The notes under the pieces: generated by a model
The model's input: only the letters and a program-made list of their open reading frames with translations
Told to the model about the DNA's origin: nothing
Database searches by the model: none
Made by a program: the position numbers and the translations under genes
Shown here: piece by piece, positions 25,794 to 37,200 of the stretch
How positions within the stretch are numbered: the stretch's first letter is position 1
How the letters are laid out: each line of letters opens with the position of its first letter
Origin: Methylomonas montana
Lineage (GTDB): Bacteria; Pseudomonadota; Gammaproteobacteria; Methylococcales; Methylomonadaceae
Assembly: GCF_030490285.1 (NCBI RefSeq)
Contig: NZ_CP129884.1
Coordinates: forward strand, 3,720,001 to 3,784,000
DNA length: 64,000 nucleotides
Reading direction: 5' to 3'

Positions 25794-28700
25794 TTAAGCG
25801 ACCTGATACGGCCCCAGCGGATCGGCGCCCAAGGTACCGACCAAGGATTCCAGATAAGCCTGATCGGACAACTCAGCCAGCTTTTGTTGGGCCTGACGAT
25901 ACCGTTCCACCAGCTTCAGTTCCGCGACCGAGGACTGATGGCTGCCATCCCGCAAGAAACTGCCCAAATAATCGACATGGCGCTGCCACAAAGCCAGTTC
26001 CCGCTGTTGCTTGATCTGCAGACGCTGACGATACCAATCCGACGCCAACAGGTAATCCCGAGTGAACATCGCCCGAATATCCGGATGCAGCGCATCCTTA
26101 CCCTGATAATGCCCGTCGGCCATGATATGCAATAAGGCAAATAACGGTGGACAGGCATCGTCTATGCTGCCGTCTTCCAGATATTGCTGGGCGACGCGCT
26201 GCTGGGTTTCGACGATGTTATTGATGCCGTCGACAAACACTTCCAGATCCTGGCGCTCGGGCTGCAAAATCTCGTCGGTAAACACCGCATAAGGATTATC
26301 GAAAATCTTGCCCATCAAACCATGCACGAAGTGACTGGTAATCCGGTATCCAAGCCGGCTGGCCAGTACGATTTGGCCGTTATGCTCGAAATCGGTCAAA
26401 GGTTCCAGATAGCCATGCTGCAATAAATACTCGGGCTGCCGCTCCTGCCGCGACAAGCGCGCCCAAATCTCCGGAATCAACAAACTGATGTCGTGATCGA
26501 CCTTGGTATTCGGGCCGATAAAGCCCGCCGAGCTGGAAAAACCCGGATAACCGGTGAGAATGAACGATACCAGCGCATTGTTCAGATCGGTAATGCCGCG
26601 CAGAGCGTTGAACGGCCCCTTGGTCAACGCGCCTTCGCTACCGGCGCCGGTGGTCGATGGCGACTTGCCGGTCAGGGAGCAGACAAAGTCCATGAACAAT
26701 TCCGGCAATTCTTGATAATGAATCGGGTTGTACACCGCCAAGGCGCGGATGCCCGGCTCGGGCGGATTGTTACGGCGACCGGTCAACACCGCATCCACCG
26801 GGTGGCATAAGGGTTGCTGTAGCGGAATCTTGCGATGCAAGCGCGCGCCAATCTCGGCGACGTATTTGCGTAAGGGCTTGACCACGTCGACGCGGGTTTC
26901 CAGATAACGCGGATTTTTCGACGGTTTACCGTTCACCAAGCGCGGATGTGCGGAACACACCACATAGCCTTGGCCTTCCTGGTACGCGTCGTCCAGCAGC
27001 TTCTGCATCGGCGCGGTGAATTTGGAAAAAGTCATCACGTCTTCGACCACCGCCGATAATTTCTCGTGATCCAAAGGCTCGAAGTTAGCCATGAAATTGC
27101 CCGGCCCGGACATGTTCAATTCGGTTTGTTTGTCGTAACCGGGGATGATCGCATCGTCTGGACGCTGGAACAGCCGGTATTCGCAGTTGGTCACCAGTTT
27201 GACACTATGTTTATAGCTGTCGTCGGCCAACCACGGCCGAATCGCCGCCGCCGGCACCACCACCGAAGCACTGATATCGTCTTCCATCTGTACTTTTTCG
27301 CAGGCGATGTAATCTTGCCGCACTTTGAAAGTCCGCCAACCGCCATCCAAATCAAAACCTACCCGTAAATAAGTCGCGACGATCTTGCGATGATTCAACT
27401 TCAATTCATGGCCCGGCGCGCCGTCGATCACATCCACGGACAGATAGTCGCGCCAGTGATCGCCCCATTCGCTACGGTAAAAACGCTTGATCAAAAACAC
27501 CAACGCCAGAATGCTGGGCGGAATCGATCTGAGCCAACTATTAAATTCGTGCGTGTGATACGGCGACGGCGTCAATAACTTGATCACCGAACCCAGACTG
27601 CGTTCCGCGCTGAGCACGGCGCGGCTGGGATCGTGGTCTTCCTGTTCGTGCCCCGGCAAAAAGCGGCCGGTGTAGTCTTTATCGAAAATCGCCTGTACCC
27701 GATCAAGATCGTGTTGTAAATCATCGACATACAGAGGGCCGTATATCACCGCGTCTTCAATGGACTTGGAAATTTCCGATTTGCCGCCGCCCGACACGGT
27801 GCAAGGTTTATGACAAAAGGTACCCTCGGCGACGGTGCCCACCAAACGCCAGGACGGCGCACCGGGATGTTTGCTCATCTCGATTTTGTAACCGTTGGGC
27901 TGGATATAAATTTTGCCCGGTTGCAGGCGAATGCTGTGACTCTGCCCATATCTGATCCAGGTGATCGTCTGAGTGTTTAAACTCATCCGCAAGTCCTGCG
28001 GCACGTAGATAATCTCCGGAAAACGCCTGTCGAGCGCATAACCTTCCGGCTGCACATCCATGATCGCACCGTAGTGATAGGTCATCTCGTCGAAATCGTA
28101 ACCCGGTTCGCGGGTCAGGCTGCCGATCCCAAACTCGTCGCCATGATTGACGCGTCGGAACGCCAACGCACCGCCGGCATGTTCTTCCTCGGCCAAACCA
28201 AATAAATTGGCGGCATAGCTAATCTGGGTTTTGACTTCCTTCTTGCAATAGCCGTAATAGTTGTCGGCCAGCAAGGTGACGATCACTCCGGATCGGTCGC
28301 GGGCAGTCAATTTAAAGGCCTGGCCCTCGTTATACAGTTCCGTGGGTTCTTGCCAGCACATGCCGTCGGCGCGTTGCCGTTCGCTGGCCTCGTCCCAATG
28401 CGGCAAACCGAGTTGTTTTTTAGTCAGTTTGGCCAGATGCGGCGCCAGAATCACGCAACCGCTATGTCCCGACCAATGATCGACATCCAAGGCCGCGTCG
28501 CATTGCGGCAAGGCCGGATTACCACCGTTGCCGAAGATACTCTCGACGAAATCCAGGTTGCTGACCAGATTGCCGGGCGCGAAGAAACGGATTTCCATGG
28601 ATTTTTCGGCGGCGACGCCGGGAATTTCCGGACACACCACCGGCCGCAACAGCAAGGAGGCAAACATCTTCGCCGGCTGGGGCTTGTGCGCGGTAAACGG

Positions 28701-29264
28701 CAGGGTTAACAGATCATCTGGCGGATTCAATGCCTCGGCCAGCATCAACGCAAAGGTCAGCTTGGGCACCTGCTTCTTATCGCCCGGCACCGGCAAGCCG
28801 CCCTCGGCGATATGAAACGAGCCTTGCGTGGTACGCCGGTCGCTGGCCGGATTATGCAGAATGCCCTGCTTGACTCGAAAGCTGGAAACGATTTCGGAAC
28901 GAAATTCGTCCTCGCCCATCGGCAAGGACAACTCGCGGGCAACCCCATGTTTATCCAATTCAAAAGTCATCGTCGGCAAGCTGGGCACTTTGTCCAGCCC
29001 CAAATCCGCACAATATCGGTCCAGGAAATCCTGAATGCGTCGATCGGCGGGATACAGCGAAGAACTGGCCAACTGCCGGCTTTTTTCCTGATAGCTATTC
29101 AGCAAATCCTGCGCCGTATCCATGAACTGCGCCGATGCCGCGTCGATACAAGTCGGCTGCCCGCAAGACGCCAGTTTCAGATTGATGTAGAGATGCAGCT
29201 GCTGCTTGATCGCTTGCTCGTCTTGCCCCACCGGCCCCAAACCCAGCGCCCTTAGCTTATCCAT
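25794..29264 (-). CDS. diphosphate-dependent PEP carboxykinase
   Basis: A 1156-residue protein matching the PPi-type phosphoenolpyruvate carboxykinases (EC 4.1.1.38) known from Propionibacterium and Entamoeba, which interconvert oxaloacetate + PPi and PEP + CO2 + phosphate. They are far larger than the ATP or GTP enzymes (about 530-620 residues). Supporting segments are [18 protein letters not shown] near residues 862-885, [18 protein letters not shown] and [20 protein letters not shown] (in parts). I start at ATG 29264 ([10 protein letters not shown]) behind GGCGGAG; an upstream in-frame ATG at 29342 lacks a site. It stands alone, with its own terminator. It would provide PPi-linked anaplerosis or gluconeogenesis, in keeping with the PPi-dependent glycolysis of methanotrophs. 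Confidence 0.85.
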   Translation of the reverse strand: MDKLRALGLGPVGQDEQAIKQQLHLYINLKLASCGQPTCIDAASAQFMDTAQDLLNSYQEKSRQLASSSLYPADRRIQDFLDRYCADLGLDKVPSLPTMTFELDKHGVARELSLPMGEDEFRSEIVSSFRVKQGILHNPASDRRTTQGSFHIAEGGLPVPGDKKQVPKLTFALMLAEALNPPDDLLTLPFTAHKPQPAKMFASLLLRPVVCPEIPGVAAEKSMEIRFFAPGNLVSNLDFVESIFGNGGNPALPQCDAALDVDHWSGHSGCVILAPHLAKLTKKQLGLPHWDEASERQRADGMCWQEPTELYNEGQAFKLTARDRSGVIVTLLADNYYGYCKKEVKTQISYAANLFGLAEEEHAGGALAFRRVNHGDEFGIGSLTREPGYDFDEMTYHYGAIMDVQPEGYALDRRFPEIIYVPQDLRMSLNTQTITWIRYGQSHSIRLQPGKIYIQPNGYKIEMSKHPGAPSWRLVGTVAEGTFCHKPCTVSGGGKSEISKSIEDAVIYGPLYVDDLQHDLDRVQAIFDKDYTGRFLPGHEQEDHDPSRAVLSAERSLGSVIKLLTPSPYHTHEFNSWLRSIPPSILALVFLIKRFYRSEWGDHWRDYLSVDVIDGAPGHELKLNHRKIVATYLRVGFDLDGGWRTFKVRQDYIACEKVQMEDDISASVVVPAAAIRPWLADDSYKHSVKLVTNCEYRLFQRPDDAIIPGYDKQTELNMSGPGNFMANFEPLDHEKLSAVVEDVMTFSKFTAPMQKLLDDAYQEGQGYVVCSAHPRLVNGKPSKNPRYLETRVDVVKPLRKYVAEIGARLHRKIPLQQPLCHPVDAVLTGRRNNPPEPGIRALAVYNPIHYQELPELFMDFVCSLTGKSPSTTGAGSEGALTKGPFNALRGITDLNNALVSFILTGYPGFSSSAGFIGPNTKVDHDISLLIPEIWARLSRQERQPEYLLQHGYLEPLTDFEHNGQIVLASRLGYRITSHFVHGLMGKIFDNPYAVFTDEILQPERQDLEVFVDGINNIVETQQRVAQQYLEDGSIDDACPPLFALLHIMADGHYQGKDALHPDIRAMFTRDYLLASDWYRQRLQIKQQRELALWQRHVDYLGSFLRDGSHQSSVAELKLVERYRQAQQKLAELSDQAYLESLVGTLGADPLGPYQVA

Positions 29265-29574
29265 AACTCCGCCCCATTGATTTAATAAACGATGCTCGCA
29301 TGATATAGCAAACCCGGCATTTGGGGCAGTAACGATGCGCAAACCTGGTTTGGAACTGTCGAAAGAACAGGACTAAGAAATTGATATAAAACAATTATTT
29401 GACAGCGGCAACTTTATCCAAGCAGTTCCCCCGCCCGTCGCGCCGATGTATTTACGCTCGATACGCCTTCTGCCGTCTCTCATCCTATCGAGCTAAACCA
29501 AGCTCCAATTGTGCTAGCATTGCGTCAGAAGTGAATGTCTGCTTTTCTAAAAAGCTAATTGTCATAATCGACCC
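29265..29574. other. non-coding region upstream of the PPi-PEPCK gene
   Basis: About 310 bp without a credible gene. It should contain the promoter of the carboxykinase on the minus strand; an AT-rich patch (around 29380-29405) could hold a -10 element, but I see no site good enough to call. Confidence 0.4.
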
Positions 29575-29802
29575 TTAACTGTCCGGATGCAATCCTTGTT
29601 TGAATGGCTTACGGACTCCCGTTACATAAAATCCAGAGTCTATTGACTCGAAAGGACTGCGGACGATTTTGCGGTTAGGGGTGTTAGGGCAGTATTTCCC
29701 TTTGAGCGGGCAGACTTGGCAACCCAGCTGGCTCGCCCGATAACGCAAAGGGGCTTTTTTCTTGGTACGCGATGATGTTTTGAAGAATTTTCCCGAGAGC
29801 AA
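29575..29802 (-). pseudogene. C-terminal fragment of an IS1182-type transposase
   Basis: A 75-residue open stretch containing LGCQVCPLKGKYCPNTPNRK, the Cys-rich CxxCPLxxxCxPNTPxRK motif found near the C-terminus of IS1182-family DDE transposases. The rest of the transposase and any terminal inverted repeats are missing, so this is a scar rather than an active element. It lies in a low-density patch between the PPi-PEPCK gene and the NifX-like gene. Confidence 0.65.
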
Positions 29803-29913
29803 TTATCTGTTATTTGAAATCAAGAATTTCATTTAGCGCATGACCAGCCTTTCCTTGCCAAGAACGAATGATCTCAAGTAAACAACAGTTGCTATAGCCT
29901 TTATTTCAGACTC

Positions 29914-30222
29914 ATGATGACCAATACGAACGTATTAAGCCCGGCACAAATCGAGCATTTATCGGCGTTGCGATACATCAATGCCATTGATGAACATATG
30001 AGAATCGTGTCCAGCGTTAAAGTGCTTGATGACGCAGATCAGCACGACCACGCTGCGCTATTGGTACTCGATATTTTTATTGACGACAAACACATCGACA
30101 AGATGAGTTTCAATTTGCACCATTATGCCTATGAAGAGATCGTAGAACTCGCACAGGATATTCGTAACAATGACTATATATTGCGGGCTGTGGACACTGC
30201 ACTGGCAGGAGATATTGAATAA
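29914..30222 (+). CDS. small protein of unknown function
   Basis: A 102-residue acidic protein (MTNTNVLSPAQIEHLSALRYINAIDEH at the start, quoted in part) with His-rich stretches (DADQHDHAALLVLDIFIDDKH and FNLHHYAYEEI). I do not recognise a family. It is followed, convergently, by the NifX-like gene. The first two codons are both ATG, so the start may be 29914 or 29917. Composition looks like real coding sequence, but support is limited to that. Confidence 0.55.
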   Translation: MMTNTNVLSPAQIEHLSALRYINAIDEHMRIVSSVKVLDDADQHDHAALLVLDIFIDDKHIDKMSFNLHHYAYEEIVELAQDIRNNDYILRAVDTALAGDIE

Positions 30223-30306
30223 ACTCTGGGCTTATCACGCTCTTGATGCGCCCAAAAGCGTGACATAGGTGCTTAGATTGCATTTAGGCAAAATTGGCCG
30301 GCATCT

Positions 30307-30783
30307 TTATTCATCCCATCCTTCGTCAGCCATCTCTGCAAAACGGCTGTTATCTTTAGCGGTTTTTTGTTTAAAAATGCGTTCCAGCAACGGCGATAGG
30401 GTCCCGGTCATTTCCTGTTGCAACTCGGTAATGATTTCTTCAATGTCGGGGCCGCCTTTAACGATGACAGGATGAGCGCCCAATTTGATCAACTCATTGG
30501 TTGCAGTGCCACCGACAGAACCGCAATAAACCAGTTCGCAGCCCGTTAACCAGGCAAGTTTGGGTTTTAGTTTGTCGTCATTTCCGTCGCGTTGTTCTTT
30601 AGCAAACGACTTGGCAGCCAAAGGCGTAGCGGAACTGCCATCAATAGCGTAGACATGAAACCCCAAAGATGACCCGAAATGCTGATTGACCATTTCTCCA
30701 TCTGAACTCGCAAAAGCAACGATCAGCTTATCTACATCGACTTCAAGCTCCGCAACACTATTTACATCAGCAATTTGATTCAT
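30307..30783 (-). CDS. NifX/NifB-like molybdenum-iron cofactor binding protein
   Basis: A 158-residue protein of the dinitrogenase iron-molybdenum cofactor family (NifX, NafY and the C-terminus of NifB), which carries FeMo-cofactor precursors. Diagnostic segments are VAFASSDGEMVNQHFGSSLGFHVY (in parts; the HFG motif is central) and ELVYCGSVGGTATNELIKLG followed by HPVIVKGG. The start at 30783 (MNQIADVNS) is set by GAGGAG upstream; an earlier in-frame start at 30840 is unsupported. It lies 32 kb from nifHD, next to two small unknown proteins. It may be NifX itself or a paralogue serving another step; sequence alone cannot decide. Confidence 0.8.
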   Translation of the reverse strand: MNQIADVNSVAELEVDVDKLIVAFASSDGEMVNQHFGSSLGFHVYAIDGSSATPLAAKSFAKEQRDGNDDKLKPKLAWLTGCELVYCGSVGGTATNELIKLGAHPVIVKGGPDIEEIITELQQEMTGTLSPLLERIFKQKTAKDNSRFAEMADEGWDE

Positions 30784-30918
30784 ATGACACTCCTCAATGA
30801 ATATTTGGGCCAAAGAACGATTAAGGCAAGGTCTTACCATCGATTGTCTTTGGCGTTGTTAATCCGCACCCTGCCGAATCCACTGGATACGGAGCCGGAT
30901 CGTTAAGTACAAAACGAG

Positions 30919-31236
30919 TTACTTCCGTTGCCGGTATTCCGCAACCAGCACTTTAATCTTTAGTCGCATAATGTCTTTCAACATACGCATTTTTCGATCA
31001 TGTTCCTGATGCGCAATATCGTAGATTTGTTTTCTGAGTATTTCGTTACTATCCTCGGGTAGGCTCAAGGACCATTCAGTAAAAAAGGCATCGTAGCTGT
31101 CAATCGTTTTGATCAACTCAAACCTGAGCTTTTCTCGGTCTTTCCTCGGGATGGCCCTTAGTGCTTCATCGATAACCGCATCAAGATCTGATTTTTGTTG
31201 TTTGTTGGAAACGGGGAACTGGATGATTTCAGACAT
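30919..31236 (-). CDS. small helical protein of unknown function
   Basis: A 105-residue, almost entirely helical and charged protein (AIPRKDREKLRFELIKTID, EHDRKMRMLKDIMRLKIKVL). I place the start at 31236 (MSEIIQFPV); the region between 31237 and 31338 in the same frame reads like non-coding sequence. It lies 135 bp upstream of the NifX-like gene in the same orientation and may share its transcript. No family is recognised. Confidence 0.55.
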   Translation of the reverse strand: MSEIIQFPVSNKQQKSDLDAVIDEALRAIPRKDREKLRFELIKTIDSYDAFFTEWSLSLPEDSNEILRKQIYDIAHQEHDRKMRMLKDIMRLKIKVLVAEYRQRK

Positions 31237-31538
31237 AAGCACCGTAAAATGATAAGCAAGCAAACACAGCATTGATTTCTGTAAAGCTCGTTTAATACAT
31301 ATTTTGCACCAATTCTTAAGTGATTGATTAATTGACAAAAAAGGCTGAGCTTATATGTTGCGTTTGTAACAAATAAGCACCTGTTGGAAGGTCGATGTTT
31401 GAATGGTAGCAGTTGCGCTTAATCAACTGTCGGAATTTTAGATTTGTTTCGCTTTTCGCGTTCATGAACCAAGTCACAGTTTGAAAACAGTGGCTTTGTT
31501 ATATACGATAAACAATTTTTTTGCCTTCTACTCTCCCG

Positions 31539-32099
31539 ATGATTCACGAAAAAACGTCATGCCACGGAGTTACACTTATCGAGTTGATGGTAACGATCAC
31601 TGTTGCAGCAATCGTCATGGGAGTGGCCGTTCCCAGCTTTATCGGAACGGTGCGAAGCAATCGTTTGACGACTTACGCTAATGATTGGGTATCCAGCCTC
31701 AATTATGCCCGTGCCGAAGCCATAAAACGCAGTTCACCGGTGTCAGTCCGGCGAAAAGGCACGACAAGTCAACAGTGGGAAGTGGGCTGGGATGTATTTG
31801 TCGATCTCAACGGTAATGGCGCATTTGACGATAACGGCAATAGTACGCTATGCGAGGCCACGGAAGATTGCCTATTAAAAACCTACGATGCATTGTCGAC
31901 GGGCTATACGCTACGGACAGGCAACAGCAGTTACAAGGACTATGCGACTTATTTGGCGGGAGGCTTAAGCAAGAATCAGGTTAGCGAAGTTTTTCGGCTT
32001 TGCGACAACACCCAAAATACCACTAACTCGCGGACAATTAGCGTCAATGCGGTTGGTCGCCCCAGCACTGCGGTGGGAAATGCCGCATCTTGCCCCTAA
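31539..32099 (+). CDS. fimT: type IV minor pilin, GspH/FimT type
   Basis: A 186-residue prepilin-like protein. The class III signal is SCHG followed by VTLIELMVTITVAAIVMG, with Gly at -1 and Glu at +5, as cleaved by PilD. The mature part (NDWVSSLNYARAEAIKRSSPVSV) has the conserved minor-pilin pattern of FimT/FimU, and a Cys pair near the C-terminus (LCEATEDCL) is present. The ATG at 31539 is used; an upstream TTG at 31521 is possible. It is the first gene of an operon through pilE that encodes the minor-pilin priming complex. Confidence 0.88.
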   Translation: MIHEKTSCHGVTLIELMVTITVAAIVMGVAVPSFIGTVRSNRLTTYANDWVSSLNYARAEAIKRSSPVSVRRKGTTSQQWEVGWDVFVDLNGNGAFDDNGNSTLCEATEDCLLKTYDALSTGYTLRTGNSSYKDYATYLAGGLSKNQVSEVFRLCDNTQNTTNSRTISVNAVGRPSTAVGNAASCP

Positions 32100-32105
32100 A
32101 GCCTC

Positions 32106-32564
32106 ATGAACAAAAACAAAGGATTTACTCTGATCGAAGTTTTGGTCGCCACCGTGGTATTGTCCATCGGTCTGCTCGGTTTGGCGGCACTTCAAACCAA
32201 CAATCTTAAAAACAACCAAAGCGCCTATTTTCGTAGCCAAGCCACCCAGCTTGCCTATGACATAGCCGACCGGATGCGAGCCAATGTCACGGCCAGCAAT
32301 AGTTATCTAAGCACCACCATGGCGGTGACTGCCGCGACGCAGCAGGCGGATTGCACTACAGTCAGCACGACCTGCACGCCGGCAAAAATGGCGCAAAACG
32401 ATCTGTATGAATTGAAAAGCGCGTTAGCGACTGCTTTGCCGGGAGGCACTGCGACGATCGCTAACGCCAGCGGGGTTTTTACCGTGACCGTCAATTGGGA
32501 CGACAACCACGACGGCGCCATCGACAACAGTGATCCGAATTTCCAGATGAGTTTTCAACTATGA
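32106..32564 (+). CDS. pilV: type IV minor pilin PilV
   Basis: A 152-residue prepilin with leader MNKNKG and the methylated Phe region FTLIEVLVATVVLSIGLLG. The continuation LAALQTNNLKNNQSAYFRSQ and AYDIADRMRAN is characteristic of PilV. It is part of the priming complex at the pilus tip. It begins six bases after fimT and its end overlaps pilW by four bases (ATGA), so the genes are translated in tandem. Confidence 0.92.
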   Translation: MNKNKGFTLIEVLVATVVLSIGLLGLAALQTNNLKNNQSAYFRSQATQLAYDIADRMRANVTASNSYLSTTMAVTAATQQADCTTVSTTCTPAKMAQNDLYELKSALATALPGGTATIANASGVFTVTVNWDDNHDGAIDNSDPNFQMSFQL

Positions 32565-33625
32565 GAGAGGTGTTAGTAGTGGGTCATAAAACACCACTAG
32601 GCCGGCAATCGGGAATGACCCTGGTGGAAATCATGATCGCCCTGTTGATTGGCGCATTTTTGCTCGGTGGCGTTTTGCAGATTTTTATCAACAGCCGGCA
32701 AACTTATCGAATGCAGGAAAATCTCTCCAGGCTCCAGGAAAACGGCCGATTCGCCATGGAGTTCATCAGCAGGGATTTGCGCATGGCGGGCTATCTGGGA
32801 TGCGCATCACTCGGCGCGGTGACCCCAGCTATCGATGCTTCTCCGCAAAACCCTAATCCAAACCCGGCGGTGAATCCCTTTACCAATTTGAACGCTATCG
32901 TCGGCAATAACAACATCGCCAATAGCTGGAATGCCAATGCCTGTTCCGGAACCCATCAATGCATCGCCAATACCGATGCGGTAACCATCCAGTATGCCGA
33001 CAGTTGCGGCGGATACCTAACCGGGAATATGGCATCCGACAACGCCAACATTCAAATTCCCGCCAACAACACTTGCAACATCAGTCAATATGACACGCTG
33101 CTACTTTCTGATTGCAGCTCAGCGGACGTGTTTGTCGCGACCAGCGCCTCTTCCGGAGCCGGAAAGCAAACTATCGCTCACGCCAATAACCAGAACACCA
33201 GCCCCAAACTGAGCAAAGTATACGGAGCCGATGCGGAAATCTTCGTGTTTCGCTCATACAGCTATTTTATTCGTACCGGCGCTTCAGGAATGCCGGCGCT
33301 GTGGCGATTGGATAATGCCAAGGCCGTCGCCAGCAGCTCAAATCCGATGGAATTGCTGGAAGACATCGAAGACTTTCAAATTCTCTATGGGGAAGATACC
33401 AATGCCGATGGCACAGCCAATTACTATGTGCCTGCCAATAGCGTGGTTAACGTTGGGAATGTGATCAGCATACGCATCAGCGTGCTGGTTGCCACACACG
33501 ACGATAATCTGGCCTCGCAGCCACTTGCCTATACCTTCAATGGCACCACGACCACCCCAGTCGATCGACGCCTGAGAAGAGTTTTCACCTCAACGTTAGC
33601 CGTGCGCAACCGGCTGAATTCATAG
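32561..33625 (+). CDS. pilW: type IV minor pilin PilW
   Basis: A 354-residue protein with an 18-residue leader ending QSG before MTLVEIMIALLIGAFLLGG. It then shows the PilW pattern RQTYRMQENLSRLQENGRFA and FISRDLRMAGYLGC. Several Cys in the middle (ACSGTHQC, DSCGGY, NTC) suggest disulphides. PilW links PilY1 to the pilus tip. It overlaps pilV by four bases. Confidence 0.92.
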   Translation: MREVLVVGHKTPLGRQSGMTLVEIMIALLIGAFLLGGVLQIFINSRQTYRMQENLSRLQENGRFAMEFISRDLRMAGYLGCASLGAVTPAIDASPQNPNPNPAVNPFTNLNAIVGNNNIANSWNANACSGTHQCIANTDAVTIQYADSCGGYLTGNMASDNANIQIPANNTCNISQYDTLLLSDCSSADVFVATSASSGAGKQTIAHANNQNTSPKLSKVYGADAEIFVFRSYSYFIRTGASGMPALWRLDNAKAVASSSNPMELLEDIEDFQILYGEDTNADGTANYYVPANSVVNVGNVISIRISVLVATHDDNLASQPLAYTFNGTTTTPVDRRLRRVFTSTLAVRNRLNS

Positions 33626-33638
33626 CGAGGGAATAAAT

Positions 33639-34205
33639 ATGTTTGATCAATGCCTGAGCGTTCACCGCGGATCATTCTCGACGCCAAATCGGCAAGCCGG
33701 CGTGGTACTGGCCGTCAGCCTGATCATGTTACTGCTGTTGACGCTGATCGGCGTCACTGGAGCTAGAGTCACCGGTCTGGATGAAAAAATGGCCGGCAAT
33801 ATGCGGGATCGAAACCTGGCTTTTCAGGCAGCGGAATCGGCGTTAAACGCCGGCGAAACGGCTGCCGCAGCCACGACCATTTCAGCTTGCCCTGCCAATC
33901 CTGCTAATCCTACAGGTTTTTATCAATCACGCGATGCCAATTGCGACGGCGTACCGGAAACCACGCCGATATGGAACAGTGTCAATTGGAATACGCAATC
34001 GGTACTTTATAGCGGGACCTTGGCCGATATCAGCACTAACCCGCGTTATATTGTCGAAGACATGGGGCTTACCTGCGTGTCGCCCACGACGCCATGTCCG
34101 GCTGCCGACCAACGCCGTAATTTTCGCATCACTGCCCGCGCAACGGGTGGCACGGCCGATTCGGTGGTGATGTTGCAGTCCATTTATCAAGTCGATGTAC
34201 CCTGA
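33639..34205 (+). CDS. pilX: type IV pilus assembly protein PilX
   Basis: A 188-residue protein with leader NRQAG before VVLAVSLIMLLLLTLIGVTG; Glu5 is replaced, as is usual in PilX. The hallmark segment DEKMAGNMRDRNLAFQAAES is present. It is part of the tip complex with PilV, PilW and PilY1. GAGGG lies nine bases upstream of the ATG. Confidence 0.9.
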   Translation: MFDQCLSVHRGSFSTPNRQAGVVLAVSLIMLLLLTLIGVTGARVTGLDEKMAGNMRDRNLAFQAAESALNAGETAAAATTISACPANPANPTGFYQSRDANCDGVPETTPIWNSVNWNTQSVLYSGTLADISTNPRYIVEDMGLTCVSPTTPCPAADQRRNFRITARATGGTADSVVMLQSIYQVDVP

Positions 34206-34250
34206 TGCTTGCCAAGGCATAGCATCCTCGTTTCTTCTCAGGGAGGCCAC

Positions 34251-37200
34251 ATGGCATTCAATCTTCACAAGTACCCTACAGCTCGTCGACTGGAAGCCAC
34301 ACTGGCGCTTTTTACCCTGTTCAGCGCCACGGTGAACGCTGATGTAGCCCAATTACCATTGTTTTTGACGAGTTCCGTCAAGCCCAACGTCATGTTGATG
34401 CTAGATAACTCGATGTCCATGGCGGAAACCCTGACGGTCAGCTCCTCGGGGGCGGATTACAACCCAGTGACGACTTATCCTACTGGCGCAAACTGTAGCA
34501 GCAATGCACTACCCAACAGCACCACCGGCACCCAAACCGATTCTTCCCTCAACACCAAAACCAAATGCCAGAATGCCGGCGGCTCTTGGAGTAGCAGTAA
34601 AAACCGCTGCACGGTGACAGTAACGACGCCGGTGACGTATGGCACCAGCATACCCAGCAAATTTTTTGGCTATAAGTCAGGCTATACCATCGGAACAAAA
34701 TGTTTTGCTTCCAACCTTTCGTATACCACTAGCCTTTCGTTGCCCGCGGACGTAACGACCGCCGCCCAGCGAGCCAATTATCTGAATTGGTACTACGGCA
34801 ACGAAATCGCCAAAGCCGGCACGACATCGACTCGTTTACAGGTTGCCAAAAACGCCGCGAATTTCCTGGTAGATTCTTTAACCAGCGATACCCGTCTAGG
34901 CTTTACGACCTTCAATGTCGATAACGGCGGCATGCTGTGGGAAGCGATTGACGATTTGGGGGACAGCAAGAAAACCAATATCAAAAACCGCATCAATGCC
35001 ACTAGCGCAAACGCCCACACGCCGTTGGCGGAAACCATGGCGGACATCGGTAATTATTTCACCACCGGCAGCAGCAACGTCGTCTTGAAAGCGGGCACCA
35101 GCAATGCATCCACGGCAAGCAAAACCAGTGCGCTACCGAGCGCCTTAGTCAACAGTACTGGCTGGTCTGGGCGCACTGCAATTTCCGGCGAACCCACGTT
35201 TTCCAGCAGTCCCATACAGCAAAGTTGCCAGCGGAATTTCGCGGTGCTGATTACCGACGGTTTGCCTTCTTCCGATCGAGATATATCGACCAACAGTTAT
35301 CTCAATGACTATGACGGAGACTGTTCGGGATCTCACAGCAATGAATGCACGACCTTCGATATGAAAAAGGCATATCCGTATCCCGGTGGTAACGGCGCAA
35401 CGCCAAACTTGTCAGTCGCCAATGCCGGTAGCAATTCCAGCGATTATCTCGATGATGTCACCCAAGCCCTGTATGAAATGGATTTACGGCCGGATTTGCG
35501 CAATGCGAATGAATCGAAAAAGGCCAAGAATAATTTGACCACCTTTGTCGTCGGCTTTGCGGATGACGCGATCAATCCCAACATGCCTGGGGTAAATCCG
35601 CTGCCTAGGGATGCGGCGCTACAAGGGGGAGGTAAATTTTATTTTGCCGGTAACGAAGCCGAATTGAGTGCCAGCTTAGCCAGCGCCTTCGGCTTTATAG
35701 CCGAACAAGCCAGTGCATCCTCGTCGGTTGCCACCAATTCCACGCAGTTTCAGACCGATACGCTTATATATCTGGCCGTATTCGACAGCAGCGACTGGAG
35801 CGGTAACTTACAGGCTTTCAGAATCCTCACCGAAGACCTTAACGGCAATAAGGTACTCGATCCGGGCGAGGACACCAATAGCAATGGCAAACTCGATGCC
35901 GGGGCGATCGGGTCCAAAATTTGGAATGCTGAGGCGCTGATACCGAGTCCCGCCAATCGAGACATTTTTTCTTACGATCCTTCGGCGACAACCGGCAAGG
36001 GTATTCCCTTTATTTGGACCAGCCTAAATACCAGCCAGCAGAACATACTGGGCAGCCAAGCTGTAGTCGACTATTTGAGAGGCGATCAAACCCTGGAACA
36101 GAGCAATGGAGGCACCTTTAAAAACCGCAGCAATATCCTGGGGGATATCGTCAACTCCGATCCTCTTTTCGTGGGTAGGGACGATGCCGGATATGCGACT
36201 TTGCCCGGTAGCGAAGGCTCCAGTTATGGCAGCTTCGTAAGCACCACACGCCGTCAGATGATCTATGTCGGCGCCAACGACGGCATGTTGCACGGCTTTG
36301 ATGCCAGCACCGGCATCGATGGCGGCAAAGAGCTCTTTGCCTATGTTCCCAATTCGGTGATAAGCAGCAATTTAGTCACGCTAACCAACCCAACTTATAG
36401 CCACCACTATTTTGTTGACGGCTCTGCGCAAAGCAGTGACGTGTTCTACGGCAGCGCCTGGCATACCGTATTGGTGGGCAGTTTGGGTGGAGGAGGCAAA
36501 GGTGTTTTTGCTCTTGACATCACCGATCCGGATACCTTCGGCGACAGCAATGTACTTTGGGAATTTTCTAGCACCAACGATGCCGATCTGGGCTACACGT
36601 TACCGCAGGCCAGCGTGGTGCGTATGGCTAACGGTCAATGGGCGGCAATTGTTGCTAACGGTTATAACAGTTTGGTCGGCAAGGCCGTGCTGTTTATCAT
36701 CAACATCGAAACCGGCGCCTTGATCAAGAAAATAGAAGCAGAAACCGCAAGCGGGACTAACGGTTTATCTAGCCCGGTTGCTGTCGATAGCGATAATGAC
36801 AAAATAGTGGATTACATCTATGCCGGCGATCTGAACGGAAATTTGTGGAAATTCGATGTCAGCAGCAGTGACACCGCCAATTGGGGAGTCGCATACGCCG
36901 GCTTACCCGTTTTCGTCGCCGAAGATAGCCTTGCCGCGACGCAGCCAATTACCGCTAAGCCGGCAGTGGGCAAGGCGACGGCTAACGGACAGACCAGCGG
37001 CGTGATGATTTATGTTGGTACAGGAAAATATTTCGAGACGGGTGATAATGTAGTACCAACCACACCGCAAGTACAAAGTTTTTACGCCATATGGGATCAG
37101 TGCGATAAATCCAGTGCAGTCGGTTGTAACGGCGTCGTATCGGGCCGCACATCGCTTCAGCAGCAGAGCATTATCGCCGAAACCAGTAGTCCGACACTGG

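Noticed and set aside
30826-30839. Sigma-54 promoter of the NifX-like gene (minus strand)
   Set aside because: The -24/-12-like elements are 11 bases apart instead of 12 and the -24 half is poor; no NifA site is present nearby.
31404-31416. Sigma-54 promoter ahead of the pilus operon
   Set aside because: TGG and TTGC are present, but the GG to GC spacing is 10 rather than 12 bases, so it does not fit sigma-54 geometry.
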